Part shown: piece after piece, positions 33,232-45,592 of the stretch
Position numbering within the stretch: position 1 is the first letter of the stretch
Layout of the letters: every line of letters begins with the position of its first letter
From: Saccharina japonica
Lineage: Eukaryota > Sar > Phaeophyceae > Laminariales > Laminariaceae
Assembly (NCBI GenBank): GCA_008828725.1
Contig: MEHQ01003655.1
Location: 53,105 to 117,104, forward strand
Direction of reading: 5' to 3'
Length of the DNA: 64,000 nt
Made by a program: the position numbers and the translations under genes
Notes under the pieces: generated by a model
What the model saw: the letters and a program-made list of their open reading frames with translations, nothing else
What the model was told of the DNA's origin: nothing
The model's database searches: none

Positions 33232-35720
33232 GTACCAAATGGACATTTTCCCGGAATACTTTCACTTTTCACCTCCGGCCGCGGGTCTTTTCTGGCGCTG
33301 TCGGCTGCGGGGCACGCAGGGGGGCCGCGTGTACACCACGGCGCAGGTGCGGGTCCCGGCCGAGGCCCGTGGGGCGTGCTCTGGGCCTTCAAAGTCGCGA
33401 ATTCTGGCAAATAACTCAGGGGAGACGTTCCGACTTGACACCGCCTCGCAACTATCATGCAAAACCTATCGTACGAGTGGTTTTTGGTCGTTTTTGACCC
33501 ACCGCATGAACGGAACACACACAGCACGCACCACCTACGAGACAAGACTAAGGACCACACCAACTTGACATTGAACGAGGCACACATAAAGCGTCGTGCA
33601 GCAGTAGTAGTTGATACCACGTTGCATGCGTCTGCTCTCTCTCTGGGCTGTGTACATGCACATTTTATGTAAATCTGCAAATTTGGTCCCAACATATTTC
33701 AATCTACGTGGAGTACACGTACATACACAGATCTACGATGAGCTGAGTACGTATGCATGCATATCATAGTCTATCTACGTAAAACAATAGGCCGATCAAC
33801 ATGCGGACGAATATTTTAGTACAGCAGTATGAATAGTACTACGTACGAGTACTGCTGGATGTTACGGGTGCATGTCTAGACCTCAAACTACAAAGCAACC
33901 AAGGCGCCACTTATCAAACAGCACAGCAGTACAGCAGAAGAAGCTGTACAACACGCAGTAGCAGCCACTGTTCAGAGTGTTGCCTTTGTGACGGCTGTGG
34001 TGTCCAGTATGCGTGCGCAGGACCCGTACCACACAGCTAGCAGGGGAGATCCAGCAGGTGTAGTTGTGACAGCTATGTACGAAGTACCAGGTATAGTATA
34101 CCGCTGTGTTCTGTCTTTCTTTGTATGGGCGTGTCAGTGTGTATGTTTGATGTATCCTATTCCAGCAAAAACTCCCCCTGTAATCGCGCAGTACAGCAGC
34201 GGTTGAAAACAGCAAAACAGCTAATACCCGTCACGAGTATGGATAACACTTTATACTCGCGAGATTTTGCGCTCCGGGCACCCGGGTACCCAACTGTTCG
34301 ACGGGTACCCTTAGACGAGTACTCGGCTGCTAAACACGCACCAGGGTACTCTGCTCTCCAGCACAACAGCTAGATCTAACTGAACTGCTGTGTATGCTTT
34401 GTGTACTCACTCGTTGTGTATTGTGTATTGTATGTGCTCTGTGCTATGATGTCGGTACTGTTCTGTGTGCAGGCACTTTTCTGTTGTACCTGTGTACTCT
34501 GGGTGTGCTCTGTGTGTTCAGTCTTCGTACTGAACTATTTTGCCCTCGATGTACTCTGTGTGATACGTGATATGTGTGCTGCTGTACGTAGCAGTATCCT
34601 ACGACGGCCTGCTCAGTCGGGGTCATCCATAACGAACAGAAAACGAAACTCACGAGTTGTGACATTAAATCCAAGAATATTTGAGAGTGGTGCGCGAGTG
34701 GGGCCGGGCCGGGCCGGGCCGGGCGCGTGATACAGTCACCAACCGAATGGCGACATAGGCTGTGATGTTTCTATCTCCCGCGCCGCCGGTGTGGCCCTGC
34801 TGGCAAGATGCCAATCTCACAGGTCGTATGCCCGGCCTCGCCCGGATTATCAGGGTACTTTGCTTCGTTTTTGTTTGAGACGTGCCGCCTCCTCCTCGAG
34901 GGTTCGCCAGCGCAATGTTCTCGTTCGCCAGCGCCCAGCGGTTGCTTTGGGGAGCCACTTGCTGTCCGCAATCGGTATAGGCGACAGAGTCAGCTGTATG
35001 CCCTCATATCTGGTCTTTGGATATACCGTTGGGGTTGCGTGGATTATACACGAAGTACACTTATCAGGCGTATTTACTGCAAACATGTACCTGGTATTAT
35101 AATACAGTACGAGTAAAGTCACGACAAAAAAAATGACGCAGAACGTGATTTCGATTTTTTAAGGTTAAAACACTGAATGGCGTCAAGATTCACGAGTTTT
35201 GTTCTTCGTGAATCTACTCGATATAACAAATCACCATTCAACACAAATACAGAGTATCATTAAGTAGTATAGGTGCCTGCAGTTAAGAAATAACGTGTCG
35301 AGAAAAATGAGCTCAGATTGGCACGAACAATAGAAAACTTCGATTAAAAAACACAGCTCACCAGTGTGGGATCGACTGTAAACCCTACACAAAATAGTTA
35401 GATCGACGTCGAAAACAAAATAAGTCGTTGAGCCCGGACATCAAACTGAAGAAGCTTCTTAACACCGGGAGCCCACTGTACCTCAGATATGATATCATCT
35501 ATTAATAGTGACATTTATTTGTTTTGTATAAGAAATTGTCCTCGCTACTACTTTTCCCTTTACACTATACAGCAGTCTATGCAACACAAGTTTGCTCCAA
35601 AAAGGGTCCAAAAAGGGAGGTACGAAGCATGTGCGATCTAATTTCACCTTGCGACACCCCCGGGATTTCAAGTGACCAACATCCCGAAGGGGAACCTTGT
35701 ACAGTATATATGTACTGTAG
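33232..35720. mobile_element. 2.5-kb insertion in the satellite, type unknown
   Basis: The satellite stops after CATATGTATAG and resumes at 35,721 with GTTTCGACCAGTACT, exactly the continuation seen in an intact unit near 32,965. The insert contains a GC-rich stretch (33,270-33,400), a GGGCC repeat (34,698-34,723) and many GTACGAGTAC-like words. No transposase, clear inverted termini or long target duplication is visible. Confidence 0.5.
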
Positions 35721-38700
35721 GTTTCGACCAGTACTACAAGAGTGCCTTGTTAGTCCTTTTGGTGTTCGTCTCTTGTCAAGTCTTTAGCCTATGCTGACGG
35801 TCTGACTCCCTGCCGCATGACTATGGCAGTTGGCAATTGCCGAAGCAAGATTCTAATAAAAAAGCGATCAAACAATCCGACCGGTAAATATCAATATCTA
35901 GTTTGTCGAACATATGGTTGCACACTTAAGCCTGGAGGGTACAGCAACGATACTCGGACTCACATATTTCCAAGTCTCCACCAGTACGACAATAAATAGT
36001 GACTGATTTGTCCTTTTCGTGTCATTCTCTTGTCCAGGCTAGTCGTCTGTTGACGGTCTGGGCAGTGTTACGAGGTCTGACGCATGACTATGACTGTTGG
36101 CAATTGCCGAATAAAGATACCAATAACATAGCGATCCAATAATTCGACCGGTAAATATCAATATCTAGCTCGTCGAACATATGGCTGCACACATACGCCT
36201 GGAGGGTGCTGCAACGATACTCGAACTCGCATATTTCTCGATCTCTAGCAGTACGACAATCGTGACTGGTTAGTAGTCCTTTTGGTGTTGTTCAATGGTC
36301 AAGGCTAGTTTTGTGTGACGCGCTGGGTAGTGTTACAATGACTGCCGCATGACTATGACAGTTGGCAATTGCCGAATAAAGATACCAATAAAATAGCGAT
36401 CCAACAATTATTCAACCGGTAAATATCAATATCTAACTTGTCGAATATATGGCTGCACTGCAACGGTACTCGAACTCACTTATTTCTCGGTCTCTGCCAG
36501 TACGACAATCGTGACTGGTTAGTCATTTGGTGTTGTTCAATTGTCAAGGTTAGTTTTCGACACGCTGCGCAGTGTTACAATGACTGCCGCATGAATATGA
36601 CAGTTGGCAATTGCCGAATAAAGATACCAATAAAATCGGGTCGAACAATCCAACCGGTAGATATCAATATCTACACATGTACAGTAGCTCATCGAACATA
36701 TGGTTGCAAACATAAGCCTGGAGGATACTGCAACATTACTCAAACTGACTGATTCTTAATTTTGGTGTTTCTCTCTGGCCAAGCCTAGATCTGTTGACGT
36801 TCTGGGCAGAGTTGCAATGACTGCTGTATGAGTGTGGAACAGTTGGCAATTGCCGACTAAAGATACAATACCAAACAAGTCAAGATCCAACACTCCGACC
36901 GGTAAACATCAGTATATGGCGAAGGGCTGCACACAACGATCTGGGAGGTACAGCAACGATGCTCTAACTGAACCCTACCCAGGTCTCGACCAGTACTGCA
37001 AGAGTGACTGATGATTCATTTTGGTGTTCATCTCTGGTAAAGCCTATAGAGCTGTGTTGACGTTGTGGGCAGTGTTACGATGACTGCTGTATGACTGTGG
37101 CAGTTGGGAATTGCCGACTCAAGATATCGATCAAACCAAGATCCAACACTCCCACCGGTAAAATTCAATAACTGGCCCGTCGAACAAAGAGATTCACACA
37201 AAGATCTGGAAGGTACAGCAACGATTCTCTAATTCAACCCTGCTGAGGTTTGCGTCAGTACTGCAAGAGTGACTGTATATTGATGTTGGTGTTCATCTCT
37301 GGTCAAGCCTAGAGCTGTGTTGACGGATAGAGCGGTATTACAATGACTGCCGTATGACTGTGACAGTTTGTAATTGTAGACAAAAGTTACCAATCAAATC
37401 CAGATCCAACACTCCGACCGGTAAATATCGGTATCTGGATCGTCAACAAAGGGCTGCACACAAAGAACTGGAGGGTATAGCAACGATGATCTAACTCAAC
37501 CCTACCGAGGTCGCCGCCAGTACTGCAAGCGTGAATGGTTATTGATTTTGGCGTTCATCTCTGGTCAATCCTAACACTGTGTTGACGGTTTGGGCAGTGT
37601 TACACTGACTGCCGTATGACTGTGACAGTTGAGAACTGCGGACTAAAGATACCATTCAAATCAATATCCAAAACACCGACCGGTAAACATCGATATCTGG
37701 ATCGTCGAACAAAGGGCTGCACACAAAGACCTTGAAGGCACAGCAACGACGCTCTAACTCAACCCTACCGAAGTCTCCCCAGTTCTGTAAGAGTGACATA
37801 TTATTGATTTTGGTGTTCATCTCTGGTCAATCCTACAACTAACTGTGTTGAGGTTCTGGGCAGTGTTACAATGACTGCCGTATTACTATGACAGTTTGCA
37901 ATTGCCTACTAAAAATACCAATGAAATCAAGATCCAACACTCCGACCGGTAAACATCCGTATCTGGCTCGTCGAACAAAAGGCTGCACCCAAAGAGCTGG
38001 AACATACAGCAACGATGCTCTAACTCAACCCTACCGAGGTCTCCGACTGCACTGCGAGAAGAGTGATGGATTATTGATTTTGGCTTTTATACCTGGTCAA
38101 TCCTAGAACTGTGTTGACGAACTGCGCAGTGTTACAATGGCTGCCGTATGACTGTGACAGTTGGGAATTGCCGACATAAGATACCAACAAACAAATCAAG
38201 ATCCAACACTCCGACCGGTAAACATCAATATCTGGATCTTCGAACAAAGCGATGCACACAAAGACATGCGAAGTACAGCAACGATGGTCTAACTCAACCC
38301 TACCGAGGTCTCCGCTAATATTGCGAAAGTGACTGGTTATTGATGTTGGTGTTCATCTCTGGTCAAGCCTAACACTGTGTTGACGGATTGGGCGGTGTTA
38401 CACTGACTGCCGTATGACTGTGACAGTTGGGAATTGCCGACTAAACATACCAATCGAATCAAGCTCCAACACTCCGGCCGGCAAATATCAGTATCTGGCT
38501 CGTCGAACAAAGGGCTGCACACAAACACCTAGGAGGTACAGCAACAACACTCTGACTCAACCCTGCCGGGGTCTCCGCCAGTGCTCCAAGCGAGACTGAT
38601 TTTTTATTTTTGCCTTCATCCCTGTTCGATCCCGGACCTGTGTTGACGATCTGGGCAATGTTACAGTGACTGCCGTTTGACGGTGACAGTTGGGACGTGC

Positions 38701-41700
38701 CTACTAAAGATACCAGTCAAATCAAGATCCAACCCGACTCCGACCGGTGAACATCAACATATGGCTCGTCGCACAAAGGGCTGCACACAAAGACCTGGAA
38801 CGTACAGCAAAGATGATCTAACTCAACCCTACCGAGGTCTCCGCCAGTACTGCAAAAGTGACGGATTCTTGATGTTGACGTTTATCTCTGGTCAAGCCTA
38901 GAACTGTGTTGACGATTTAGGCAGTGTTACAATGACTGCCGTATGACTGTGACAGTTTGGAATTGCCGACTAAAGATAACAATCAAATCAACATCCAACA
39001 CTCCGACCGGTAAATATCAGAATCTGGCTCGACGAACAAAGGGCCACACACAGAGACCTGGAACGTGCAGCAACGATGCTCTAACTCAACCCTACCGAGG
39101 TCTCCGCCAGTATTGCAAGAGTGACTGGTTATCGATGTTGGTATCCATCTCTGGTCAAGCCTACAGCTATGTTGACGGATTTGACAGCGTTACAACGACT
39201 GCCGTATGACGGTGACAGTTTGGATTTGCATTATAAAGATACCAATCAAATCAAGATCCAACACTCCGACCGGTAAATATCAATATCTGGCTCGTCAAAC
39301 AATGCGCTGCACACGAAGACCTGGAATGTACAGCAACGATAGTATATCTCAACCCTGCTGAGGTTTCCACCAGTACTGGCAGAGTGACTGGGTATTGATT
39401 TTGGTGTTCATCTCAGGTCAAGCCTAGAGCTGTGTTGGCGGATTTGGCAGCGTTACAACGCCTGCCGTATGACTGTGACAGTTTGGATATGTATTCTTAA
39501 GATACCAACCAAATCAAGATGAAACACTCCGGCCGGTGAAACTCAATATCTGGCTCGTCGAACAAAGCGCTGCACTCACAGACCTGGAACGTACAGCAAC
39601 TGTGATAGTCTAACTCAACCCTGCTGAGGTTTCCACCAAGACTGCAAGAGTGACTGGTTATTGATTTCGGTGTTCATCTCTGGTCAAACCTAGAGTTGTG
39701 TTGACATATTGGGCGGTGTTACAATGACTGCCATATGACTGTGACAGTTTTGAATTGCCGTCCAAAGATACCAGTCAAATCAAGTTCAACACTCCGACCG
39801 GTAAAACTCAGTATCTGGCTCGTCGAACAAAAGGCTGCACACAAAGACCTGGAACGTACAGCAACGATGTTCTAAGTCAACCCTACCGAGGTCTCCGCCA
39901 GTACTGCAAAAGTGACAGATTATTGATTTTGGCGTTCATCTCTGGTCAATCCTACAACTATGGTGACGTTCTGGGCAGTGTTACACTGACTGCCGTATGA
40001 CTGTGAGAGTTGGGAATTGCAGACTAAAGATACCAATCGAATGAAGATCTGACACTCTGACCGGTAAATATCAGTATCGGGCTCGACGAACAAAGGGCCA
40101 CACACATAGACCTGGAACGTACATCAACGATGCTCTAACTCAACCCTACCTACGTCTCCGCCAGTATTGCAAAAGTGACTGATTATCGATTTTGGTGTCC
40201 ATCTCTGGTCGAGCCTAGAGCTGTGTTGACGGATTTGGCAGCGTTACAACGACTGCCGTATAACGGTGACAGTTGGGAATTGCCGACTAAAAATATCAAT
40301 TAAATCAAGATCCAACACTCCGACCGGTAAATATCAATATCTGGTTCGTCGAACAAAGGGCTGCACACAAAGACCTGGGAGGTACAGCAACGATGCTCTA
40401 ACTCAACCCTACCGAGGTCTCCTCCAGTACTGCAAGAGTGACTGATTATTGATCATGGCGTGCATTCCTGGTCAATCTTAGAACTGTGTAGACGATCTGG
40501 GCAGTGTTACAATGACTGCCATATGACTGACAGTGACAGTTGGTAATTGCCGACTAAAGATAGATGCCAACCGAATCAAGATCCAACACTCTGACAGGTA
40601 AACATCAGTATCTGGTTCGACGAGCAAAGGGCTGCACACAAAGACCTGGAACGTACATCAACGATGCTCTAACTCAACCCTACCGAGGTCTCCGCCAGTA
40701 CTCCAAGAGTGCCTGACTATTGATTATGGCGTGCATCCCTGATCAATCATAGAACTGTGTTGACGTTCTGGTCAGGGTTACAATGACTGCTGTCGTAAGA
40801 CTGTGGCAGTTTGAAATTGCCGACTAAATATACCAATACAATCAAGATCCAACACTCCGACCGGGAAACATCAATACGTGGCTCGTCGAACAAAGCGCTG
40901 CACACAAAGACTTGGAAGGTAGAGCAACGATGCTTTAACTCAACCGTGCTGAGATTTCCACCAGTACTGCAAAAGTGACTGGGTATTGATGTTGGTGTTC
41001 ATCTCTGGTCAAGCCTAGGACTGGGTTGACGGATATGGCAGCGTTACAATGACTGCCGTATGACTGCTGTGACAGTTTGCATTTGCATTCTCAAGATACC
41101 AATCAAATCAAGATCCAACTCTCCGACCGGTAAGCATCAATATCTGGCTCGTCGAACAAAGGGCTGCACACAAAGAGCTCGAACGTACAGCAACGATGCT
41201 CTAACTTAACCCTACAAAGGTCTACGCCGGTGCTGCAAGAGTGACTGATTATTGATTTTGGCGTTCATCTCTGATCAATCCTAGGACGGGGTTGACGATC
41301 GGGGCAGTGTTACGCTGACTGCCGTATGACTGTGACAGTTTGGAATTGCCGACTAAAGGTACCAATCAAATCAAGTTCAACACTCCGGCCGGTAAACATC
41401 AATATCTGGCTAGTCGAACAAAGGGCTGCACACAAAGACCTGGAACATACAGCAACGATGCTCTCACTCAACCCTGCCGAGGTCTCCGCCGGTGCTGCAA
41501 GAGTGACTGATTATTGATTTTGGCGTTCATCTCTGGCCAATCCTAGGACTGGGTTGACGATCTGGGCAGTGTTACAATGACTGCCGTATGACTGTGACAG
41601 TTTGGAATTGCCGACTAAAGATATCAATCAAATCGAAATCCAACACTCCGGCCGGTAAACATCAATATCTGGCTAGTCGAACAAAAGGCTGCACACAAAG

Positions 41701-43704
41701 ACCTGGAACATACAGCAACGATGCTCTCACTCAACCCTACCGAGGTCTCCGCCAGAACTGCAAGAGTGACCGTTTATTGGTTTTGGCATACATCTCTGGT
41801 CAATCCTAGAGCTGTGTTGACGTTCTGGGCAGTGTTACAATGACTGCCGTATGACTGTGACAGTTGGGAATTGCAGACTAAAGATACCAATCATAGCAAG
41901 ATCCAACACTCTGACAGGTAAATGTCAGGATCTGGCTCAACGAACAAAGGGCCGCACACAGAGACCTCGAACGTACAGCAACGATGCTCGAACTCAACCC
42001 TTCCTTAGGTCTCCGCCAGTATTGCAAGAGTGACTCGTTATCGATTTTGGTGTCCATCTCTGGTCAAGCCTAGAGCTGTGTTGACGAGTTTGGCAGCGAT
42101 ACAACGACTGCCGTATGACTACAACAGTTGGGAATTGCCGACTAAAGATACCAATCAAATCAACATCCAACACTCTGACGGGTAAATATCAGTATCTGGT
42201 TCGACGAACAAAGGGCCGCACACAAAGACTTGGAAGGTAGAGCAACGATGCTCTAACTCAACCGAGCTGAGGTTTCCACCAGTATTGCAAGAAGAGTGAC
42301 TGGGTATTGATGTTGGTGTTCATCTCCGGTCATGCCTCGAGCTGGTATGACGGATTTGGCAGCGTTACAATGACTGCCGTATGACTGTGATAGTTTGCAT
42401 TTGCATTCTCAAGATACCCATCAAATCAAGATCCAACACTCCGACCGGTAAGCATCAATATCTGCCTCGTCGAACAAAGCGCTGCACACGAAGACCTGGA
42501 ACGTACAGCAACGATGCTCTAACTCAACCCTACCGAGGTTTCCACCCGTACTGCCAGAGTGACTGGGTATTGATTTTGATGTTCATCTCTGGTCAAACCT
42601 AGAGCTGTGTTGGGGGATTTGGCAGCGTTACAACGACTGCCGTATGACTCTGACAGTTTGGATTTTTATTCTAAAGATACCATCCAAAACAAGATACAAC
42701 ACTCCGACCGGTGAAACTCAATATCTGGCTCGTCGAACAAAGCACTGCACTCAAAGACCTGGAACGTACAGCAACGATAGTTTACCTCAACCCTGCTGAG
42801 GTTTCCACCAGGACTGCAAGAGTGACTGGTTATTGATTTTGGTGTTCATCCCTGGTCAAACCGAGAGTTGTGTTGACGTATTGGGCGGTGTTACAATGAC
42901 TGCCGTATGACTGTGACAGTTTTGAATTGCCGTCTAAAGATATAATTCAAATCAAGTCCAACACTCCGACCGGTAAATATCAGTATCTGGCTCGTCGAAC
43001 AAAGGGCTGCACACAAACACCTCGAACGTACAGCAACGATGCTCTAACTCAACCCTACCGAGGTCTCCGCCAGTACTGCAAGAGTGACAGATTATTGAAT
43101 TTGGCGTTCATCTCTGGTCAATCCTAGAACTGTGTTGACCGTTTGGGCAGTGTTACATAACTGCCGTATGACTGTGACAGTTGGGAATTGCAGACTAAAG
43201 ATACCAATCAAATCAAGATCCAACACTCTGACATGTAAATATCAGTATCTGGCTCGACGAACAAAGGGCCGCACACAAAGACCTGGAACGTACAGCAACG
43301 ATGCTCTAACTCAACCCTACCGAGGTCTCCGCCAGTATTGAAAGAGTGACTGGTTATCGATTTTGGTGTCTATCTCTGGTCAAGCCTAGATAGAACTGTG
43401 TTGACGGATTTGGCAGCCCTACAACGACTGCCGTGTGACTGTGACAGTCGGGAATTGCAGACTAAAGATACCAATCAAATCAAGATCCAACACTCTGACA
43501 TGTGAATATCAGTACCTGGCTCGACGAACAAAAAGGGCCGCACACAGAGACCTCGAACGTACAGCAACGATAGTCTAACTCAACCCTGCTGAGGTTTCCA
43601 CCAGGACTGCAAGAGTGACTGGTTATTGATTTTGGTGTTCATCTCTGGTCAAGCCTAGAGTTAGTTGTGTTGACGTATTGGGCGGTGTTACAATGACTGC
43701 CGTA
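35721..43704 (+). repeat. Main 263-bp satellite array, about 30 units
   Basis: Units are 260-268 bases long. Each has ATGACTGTGACAGTTGGGAA, TTGCCGACTAAAGATACC, AACACTCCGACCGGTAAA, a GGCTCGTCGAACAAAGGGCT block, GTACAGCAACGATGCTC, CCAGTACTGCAAGAGTGACT and CTGTGTTGACG...GGGCAGTGTTACAA. The CGACCGGTAA word recurs from 35,877 to 43,497. Left-hand units (to about 36,700) are more like the outer blocks (GCCGCATGACTATGGCAG); central units form a distinct, more homogeneous subtype. The 60-80-codon frames repeated in each unit are not conserved as proteins. Confidence 0.95.
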
Positions 43705-45592
43705 TCTATCTATTATATATAGTTCGTCTGATGCCCAAAAAACAATACTTTAATCAAGTGATCTTTGATGCCCACTTTATCATAGCAATTTAGAGAAGCG
43801 CTGATGCAAAAAAAAAAATCTTCGTACAGCAGTTCGCTTTGATGCCCAATTCCCAAATCAATCACAAATAGAACATATATTCTGCATGCGACGATTGACC
43901 TTCGATCTCGACATAGACTCAGTCCACGACTAACAACCTTCGTACCAGGCAAGGCCAGCAAGTGTACATAGCGGCCTCGAAGGTATCATTACGATTCGTA
44001 GTCTAGGGGGCGAGCGGTTGCTTGCGGCGTCCGACGGTCTTCGTCGAAAAACCTTAAAACACTCGTTCTTGCGATCGGATAGAGTTTTCGTGTTCTGTTT
44101 TGAACTCAGCTGCCAACTGTGTTTTCGTCAGATGCCTGCTCTGCGCCCTCCGCATATCATCGACCGAGGCGTGAGAACTGTGGCACTACGCTCGTAGGGT
44201 GGATCGGAGGTCCTCACCAACGCGATGCGTTCAGAGTTTATGACGCAGTCGTTGGGTTTGTCGATCGATATGTCAAAATGTCAAACTTGAAAAAATGCGA
44301 TTTTTTTCTTGTATATGATACGTACCTGGTATAAAAAACCAAGTATCCCCGTCGTCGTACGAGTACTTGACGTATGTACGACGAGTATGTATGTATGTGC
44401 TGTCTGGTAGCTGGTATGAACGAACCTGGTATCAACTACGCATCCCCGTCGTACATGCGTACTCGTATGAATACAAGTATGAATACGGGCTCCAGGTTCA
44501 CAGCTTGAGCCTGTGGCACTTTCCTTCTTGTCTGTGTACGCGTCGAAGAGAATCCAGGTTGTTGATCACACGAGATCTGGTTTGCACGATAAAATATGGA
44601 GATCTTATGACAGGGTGAATTGGTGATACTTGCATGGGCATGTGGGAGATCCTTACGGTGATCTCCGACAAGATGTTACCCGGCGCTTCCGACAAGATGT
44701 ATGTATGTGCAGGTATATATCATATGTACGAGTATACGAGTTCATAAGACACTCTCCTCTCGTACCACACTGGTGATGGTACTCGTATAAGTGCTGATGA
44801 TGGTGCATCATAGTAGTGTTGAGTTGACGTACAGTAGTATATGTGTTGTTGTTTGGTATCCACGACCCGGCTCCAAGAAGCACTTCGTACGAGTATGTAT
44901 GTGCAGGTATACGAGTGATATATGAGTACGTGAGACAGCACACAGCACTCTCTCGTACACTGGCGACGGTGACTGTTCACCCTAGCCAAGGCCACAGTCG
45001 TTGAGCAAGATCGTTTATATTTACGCAGGGATGTGTTCATGCACGGATGCTTATACTCGTATGTTGGCCTATATCTAGACTTCGGAAATCCGCCGACATT
45101 GTAATATTGACAACCGAGGATAGGTTTGCCCCTACACGCTTTGTGCTAGAGCTGTCGACGTTGTTTACTCTTCTTTAATTCCGGAGTTATCAGGTTGACA
45201 GTCTTGTGTTTATATGTTCGTTATTGTTTCTTGCCTTCTCCTGTCTTCTTCAGCGTATTACATTATTATCATCATCTTTGCCATCCGACAATGTGCAGCA
45301 TGAGCTTCAGCGTTGACCACTCATAACATTCCCGAAAGCAGAAAACCACGGAAACAAAGGAAACCTATGCGCAAAGTCTAACTGTTTGGCAGCTCTTGTA
45401 TCTTTGGTTGTGTTTATGTCCCCATCGTTTCTATTTTCTTCACCATTATTTGTACTCCTATTAACCTTCGCCGTCAATTTGTTTCCTATTTATTCCTATT
45501 ATATTTATTTCGACCCTCTATCATCTCCATTACTATACTTGCTTCAATCTGGCCCTACCGCCGTGGGGGCGGGAGGGCCACTTATTCCCTAG
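43705..45592 (+). mobile_element. Non-autonomous Helitron inserted in the satellite
   Basis: The satellite unit CTGCCGTA^TGACTG is split exactly between A (43,704) and T (45,593). The insert starts TCTATCTATTATATATAG and ends CTAG. Nine bases before CTAG is a GC-rich hairpin with arms GGCCCTACCGCC (45,551-45,562) and GGCGGGAGGGCC (45,568-45,579). A 5' TC, a 3' hairpin plus CTRR, insertion at A^T and no target duplication are the defining Helitron features. At 1,888 bp it lacks Rep/helicase coding sequence. Its interior has many GTACGAGTA/TACCTGGTA words and no recognised captured gene. Confidence 0.85.
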
